Shown here in pieces: positions 5,282 through 6,884 of a stretch of DNA of 6,884 nucleotides. The notes under the pieces are model-generated. The model ran no database searches, was not told the origin of the DNA, and saw only the letters and a program-made list of their open reading frames with translations. The stretch spans positions 1-6,884 of the forward strand of contig JAJXXI010000712.1 of the NCBI GenBank assembly GCA_021781185.1, written 5' to 3'. Positions within the stretch are counted from its first letter, which is position 1. Each line of letters starts with the position of its first letter. The position numbers were made by a program, and so were the translations under genes. This DNA is from a bacterium (GTDB lineage: Bacteria > Verrucomicrobiota > Verrucomicrobiia > Limisphaerales > UBA11358).

Positions 5282-5761
5282 CTATTCCAAACTTAGAATT
5301 TTTGTTACCCGAACCTCGCCGCCAACTTTCAATTGCAAGGTTTCTCCGATTTTCTTCCCGACAAGCTGTTCTCCCAATGGTGATTGCGGGGTGATGACGA
5401 GAATTTCCTTTTTATCATGCAACACTTCCGTGCCACCGGCGCGCGGGCCAAGAAAGTAAAGCGAGCTTTCACCGCCATGCTCCAATTCCACCAGCGCGCC
5501 CACGGCGATGGGGTCACCGTCCGCAAACTTGCGCACCCCAAGTTTCTCAAATTCCGCGATGGCCGTCTCAACTTCCGCCGCCTGCTTTGATTGGCCGCGC
5601 GCAAGGTAGGATGCTTCAAGACCGCGCGTGTCGTATTTGTTCTCGGCCTTGTTGGATTCGTGCGTGGCTTCGGCGCGCGAAAACTGCGCGGCACGAAAAT
5701 AAGCTTCCAGTTCGCCGACAAGTTTTTCCCTTATTTTTTTGATGATGGCGCTTTTGTTCAT
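5282..5761 (-). CDS. GreA/GreB-family transcription factor (GreA-like)
   Basis: A 159-residue protein with the two-part build of Gre factors: an N-terminal helical region (about 1-75) and a C-terminal FKBP-like Gre domain (about 82-157). The latter has IAVGALVELEHGG, YFLGPRAGGTEV, and the family's SPLGEQLVGKKIGETL near 127-141. Gre factors enter the RNA polymerase secondary channel and help backtracked complexes. Here the acidic D-L-S-E-N tip motif of true GreA is absent; the equivalent stretch reads THESNKAENKYDTRGLEASY (33-52), which I recognise as the hallmark of a separate GreA-like group. It may therefore act on polymerase without classic cleavage activity (inference). The start at 5761 gives a natural MNKSAIIKKI beginning; no Shine-Dalgarno precedes it. 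It is transcribed away from the gene at 5887, with 125 bases between them. Confidence 0.82.
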   Translation of the reverse strand: MNKSAIIKKIREKLVGELEAYFRAAQFSRAEATHESNKAENKYDTRGLEASYLARGQSKQAAEVETAIAEFEKLGVRKFADGDPIAVGALVELEHGGESSLYFLGPRAGGTEVLHDKKEILVITPQSPLGEQLVGKKIGETLQLKVGGEVRVTKILSLE

Positions 5762-5886
5762 TGCAGAAGCGCGACTGTATTTAGCCCGGTGCGGTTCGTC
5801 CAGCGAAGTTTTCTCCAGCCGAATCCGATTGAATCACTCCGCTTCGCTGCTTGCTTCCGTGTGGCCGGCCGTGATTAACTTTTCCC
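5762..5886. promoter_or_regulatory. Divergent intergenic region between greA-like and KOW/CarD-like genes
   Basis: These 125 bases must contain the start signals of both flanking genes. I see no strong -35/-10 pair on either strand. A TACAGT at about 5775-5780 on the - strand is a weak -10 candidate for the Gre-like gene. The + strand gene is preceded by a pyrimidine tract (CTTTTCCC) directly before its ATG instead of a Shine-Dalgarno. Confidence 0.35.
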
Positions 5887-6420
5887 ATGAAAATCGAATC
5901 GCTGCGCATCGGCATGAAGGTGCGCCATCCGCAATACGGCTCGGGCTGCGTCAAAGGCATCTCCGAGACCGTCGCGGAAATCGAGTTTGACGACGGCAAC
6001 AAACGCACCGTCGCCCCAGAACCAAGCGGATTGGAACCGGCGGAACCGCAGGTGACGGTGAGCGGCCTGAGCGTGCCGTTGAGTCAGTTCGTAAATGAGA
6101 CTGTGGCGGCGGCCATCATGAAGCTGGGCCTGGAAAAACCGGCTTGCGTTGTGGAACAACTCGGCATGCGCTGGCACGGCGGCAGGCTCGTTTTACATCC
6201 GGCCGACGCGGCCTTGATGGCGAAGGAGGTGCCGCTGGAAGTGTTCTTCCATAAGATCGTGATGGTGCGAAACAACCTGCGCGTGCTGGAGCAGAAAATA
6301 AATGCGCATGAAAAACTCTCGGACGGCGAAAAGGTGGAAATGCAACAATACATCACGCGCTGCTACGGTTCGTTGACGACGTTCAACGTGCTGTTCAAAG
6401 AGAAAGAACAGCAGTTTTAG
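5887..6420 (+). CDS. Conserved protein with N-terminal KOW/CarD-like (Tudor-type) domain
   Basis: A 177-residue soluble protein. Residues 6-45 (LRIGMKVRHPQYGSGCVKGI, then ISETVAEIEFDDGNKRTV) form the small beta-barrel pattern G-x-x-V-x-H-P-x-[FY]-G-x-G-x-V found at the UvrD/Rep C-terminus and in CarD/KOW-like domains, which often bind RNA polymerase or nucleic acid. After a proline-rich linker (44-60), residues about 85-177 form a helical part with LGMRWHGGRLVLHPAD, FFHKIVMVRNNLRVLEQKIN and ITRCYGSLTTFNVLF. I recall this as a widely conserved uncharacterised C-terminal module. No signal peptide or membrane segment. The start at 5887 gives the domain a natural beginning; no Shine-Dalgarno. The divergent Gre-like neighbour makes a link to transcription or repair plausible, but the function is unknown. 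Confidence 0.8.
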   Translation: MKIESLRIGMKVRHPQYGSGCVKGISETVAEIEFDDGNKRTVAPEPSGLEPAEPQVTVSGLSVPLSQFVNETVAAAIMKLGLEKPACVVEQLGMRWHGGRLVLHPADAALMAKEVPLEVFFHKIVMVRNNLRVLEQKINAHEKLSDGEKVEMQQYITRCYGSLTTFNVLFKEKEQQF

Positions 6421-6429
6421 GCAGGCCGT

Positions 6430-6552
6430 TTAGGTTGAAAAACGGGCAATTTCATGCGCCAGCCATTCGGATGGCAGGTTTGCCGGCTTGAAATCACCCG
6501 ACGCAACCGACTGGCCAATTTTACGCAGACCAGTGACGGAAGCCGCTTCATA
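6430..6552 (-). pseudogene. C-terminal tail of an unidentified - strand gene, 5' part lost
   Basis: The - strand reads EAASVTGLRKIGQSVASGDF and then KPANLPSEWLAHEIARFST, ending in TAA at 6430; a TGA at 6555-6553 closes the frame upstream. The stretch has coding-like composition and no stop over 40 codons, and it ends only nine bases from the stop of the convergent gene at 6420, as intact neighbours normally do. No start codon fits. Upstream the DNA turns AT-rich, so the gene seems to have been cut at about 6550. I do not recognise the family. It could be chance, but its composition is unlike the other frames here. Confidence 0.4.
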
Positions 6553-6585
6553 TCAACAGCATTTTGCCACTATTAAATTATCAAA

Positions 6586-6600
6586 GGTCACTTATAGTCT
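6586..6600 (+). promoter_or_regulatory. C-box-like operator overlapping a TATAGT -10 element
   Basis: ACTTATAGTC at 6590-6599 is an ACT-N3-AGT near-palindrome, like the GACT-N3-AGTC type of box bound by restriction-modification controller (C) proteins. It contains TATAGT (6593-6598), a good -10 box, while the -35 position 17 bases upstream is poor (CTATTA). TTGCCA at 6564-6569 is too far away (23 bases). A weak -35 combined with an operator would suit an autoregulated, activator-dependent promoter. A clear second box is not seen, so full operator symmetry is lacking. Confidence 0.4.
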
Positions 6601-6606
6601 GTTGTA

Positions 6607-6641
6607 ATGGCAGCCAGTTTGATCCAGCTTGATGGCAGCCA
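6607..6641 (+). repeat. Direct repeat ATGGCAGCCA around the XRE gene start
   Basis: ATGGCAGCCA occurs at 6607-6616 and again at 6632-6641, 25 bases apart start to start. The second copy is the beginning of the regulator gene (Met-Ala-Ala); the first opens an 18-codon frame that ends at 6663. The repeat may be a regulatory site, a short leader, or a local duplication of the gene start. Confidence 0.45.
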
Positions 6642-6884
6642 AGAGACCTGTGCCAAAAATTGATTTCAAAAAGCTTTTCGGGGCCTCGGTCAGGGACCGG
6701 AGAAAACAGCTTGGGATTTCCCAAGAGTCCCTTGCCGAACGTGCCAGTTTGCACCGGACTTATGTTTCAGATGTGGAACGGGGATCCCGGAACATTTCAT
6801 TGGAAACCATCGAGCGCTTGGCCCGCGCCCTGGAAGTTTCCATTACGACCCTTTTCCCGGCTTCCGGGTCCGGGCGGTCTCCAT
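6632..6884 (+). CDS. XRE-family HTH regulator, C-protein-like (3' end outside window)
   Basis: The frame from the ATG at 6632 stays open to the end of the window, giving 84 residues and no stop yet. The helix-turn-helix is clear: VRDRRKQLGISQESLAERAS (20-39) followed by LHRTYVSDVERGSRNISLET (40-59) and IERLARALEVSITTLF. The L-H-R-T-Y-[VI]-S-D-V-E-R-G-x-R-N-[IV]-S-L recognition region is shared by controller proteins of type II restriction-modification systems and by stand-alone XRE regulators. C proteins are about 80-100 residues, so the gene probably ends soon after the window. The start is set by an in-frame TGA at 6620; TTG 6629 is the only alternative. There is no strong Shine-Dalgarno. 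Upstream DNA is AT-richer than the rest of the window, consistent with an acquired segment. No partner gene is visible. Confidence 0.85.
   Translation, partial: MAAKRPVPKIDFKKLFGASVRDRRKQLGISQESLAERASLHRTYVSDVERGSRNISLETIERLARALEVSITTLFPASGSGRSP

Noticed and set aside
1..6884. CRISPR array, rRNA or riboswitch
   Set aside because: No regularly spaced repeats, conserved rRNA segments or recognisable riboswitch cores seen on either strand.

Overview
The window looks like chromosomal DNA of a moderately GC-rich Gram-negative bacterium, most likely of the Verrucomicrobia (Pedosphaera/Limisphaera side). I infer this from the style of the proteins: a NasA-type nitrate reductase with an EQK-type helical tail, a tyrosine-recombinase N-terminus of a type I associate with Pedosphaera-like genomes, a GreA-like factor and a KOW/CarD-like protein. 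It rests on recognition only, with no database search. Most intact genes lack a clear Shine-Dalgarno sequence.

Bases 2-3147 are an intact operon on the + strand for nitrate assimilation and its molybdenum cofactor: the catalytic subunit of assimilatory nitrate reductase (5' end outside the window), a small MOSC-domain protein, and MobA, which makes the guanine-dinucleotide form of the cofactor. Gaps are 15 bases, then an ATGA overlap. A fourth gene, a TauE/SafE-type membrane exporter, starts inside the end of mobA but breaks off after about 30 codons.

Bases about 3220-5120 are a graveyard of gene pieces. The exporter start runs directly into the middle of moaA (radical-SAM GTP 3',8-cyclase), which has lost its N-terminal third and carries two compensating frameshifts. 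Facing it on the - strand is the C-terminal tail of glucose-6-phosphate dehydrogenase (zwf), with a stop codon and a frameshift, joined to the N-terminal part of a tyrosine recombinase that still has a good promoter. Next come an intact tRNA-Pro(UGG), unassigned DNA, and the N-terminus of an IS5-type transposase broken at two homopolymers. Neighbouring genes on both sides are clean, so this looks like local decay and deletion, or an assembly join, rather than uniformly poor sequence.

Bases 5282-6420 hold two intact divergent genes: a GreA/GreB-like transcription factor (-) and a KOW/CarD-like protein with a conserved helical C-terminus (+).

Bases 6430-6884 start with the cut-off tail of an unknown - strand gene. 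Then follows AT-richer DNA with an ACT-N3-AGT operator-like site and the start of an XRE-family regulator resembling restriction-modification controller (C) proteins. The window ends before any partner gene, so a defence island may begin here but is not shown.
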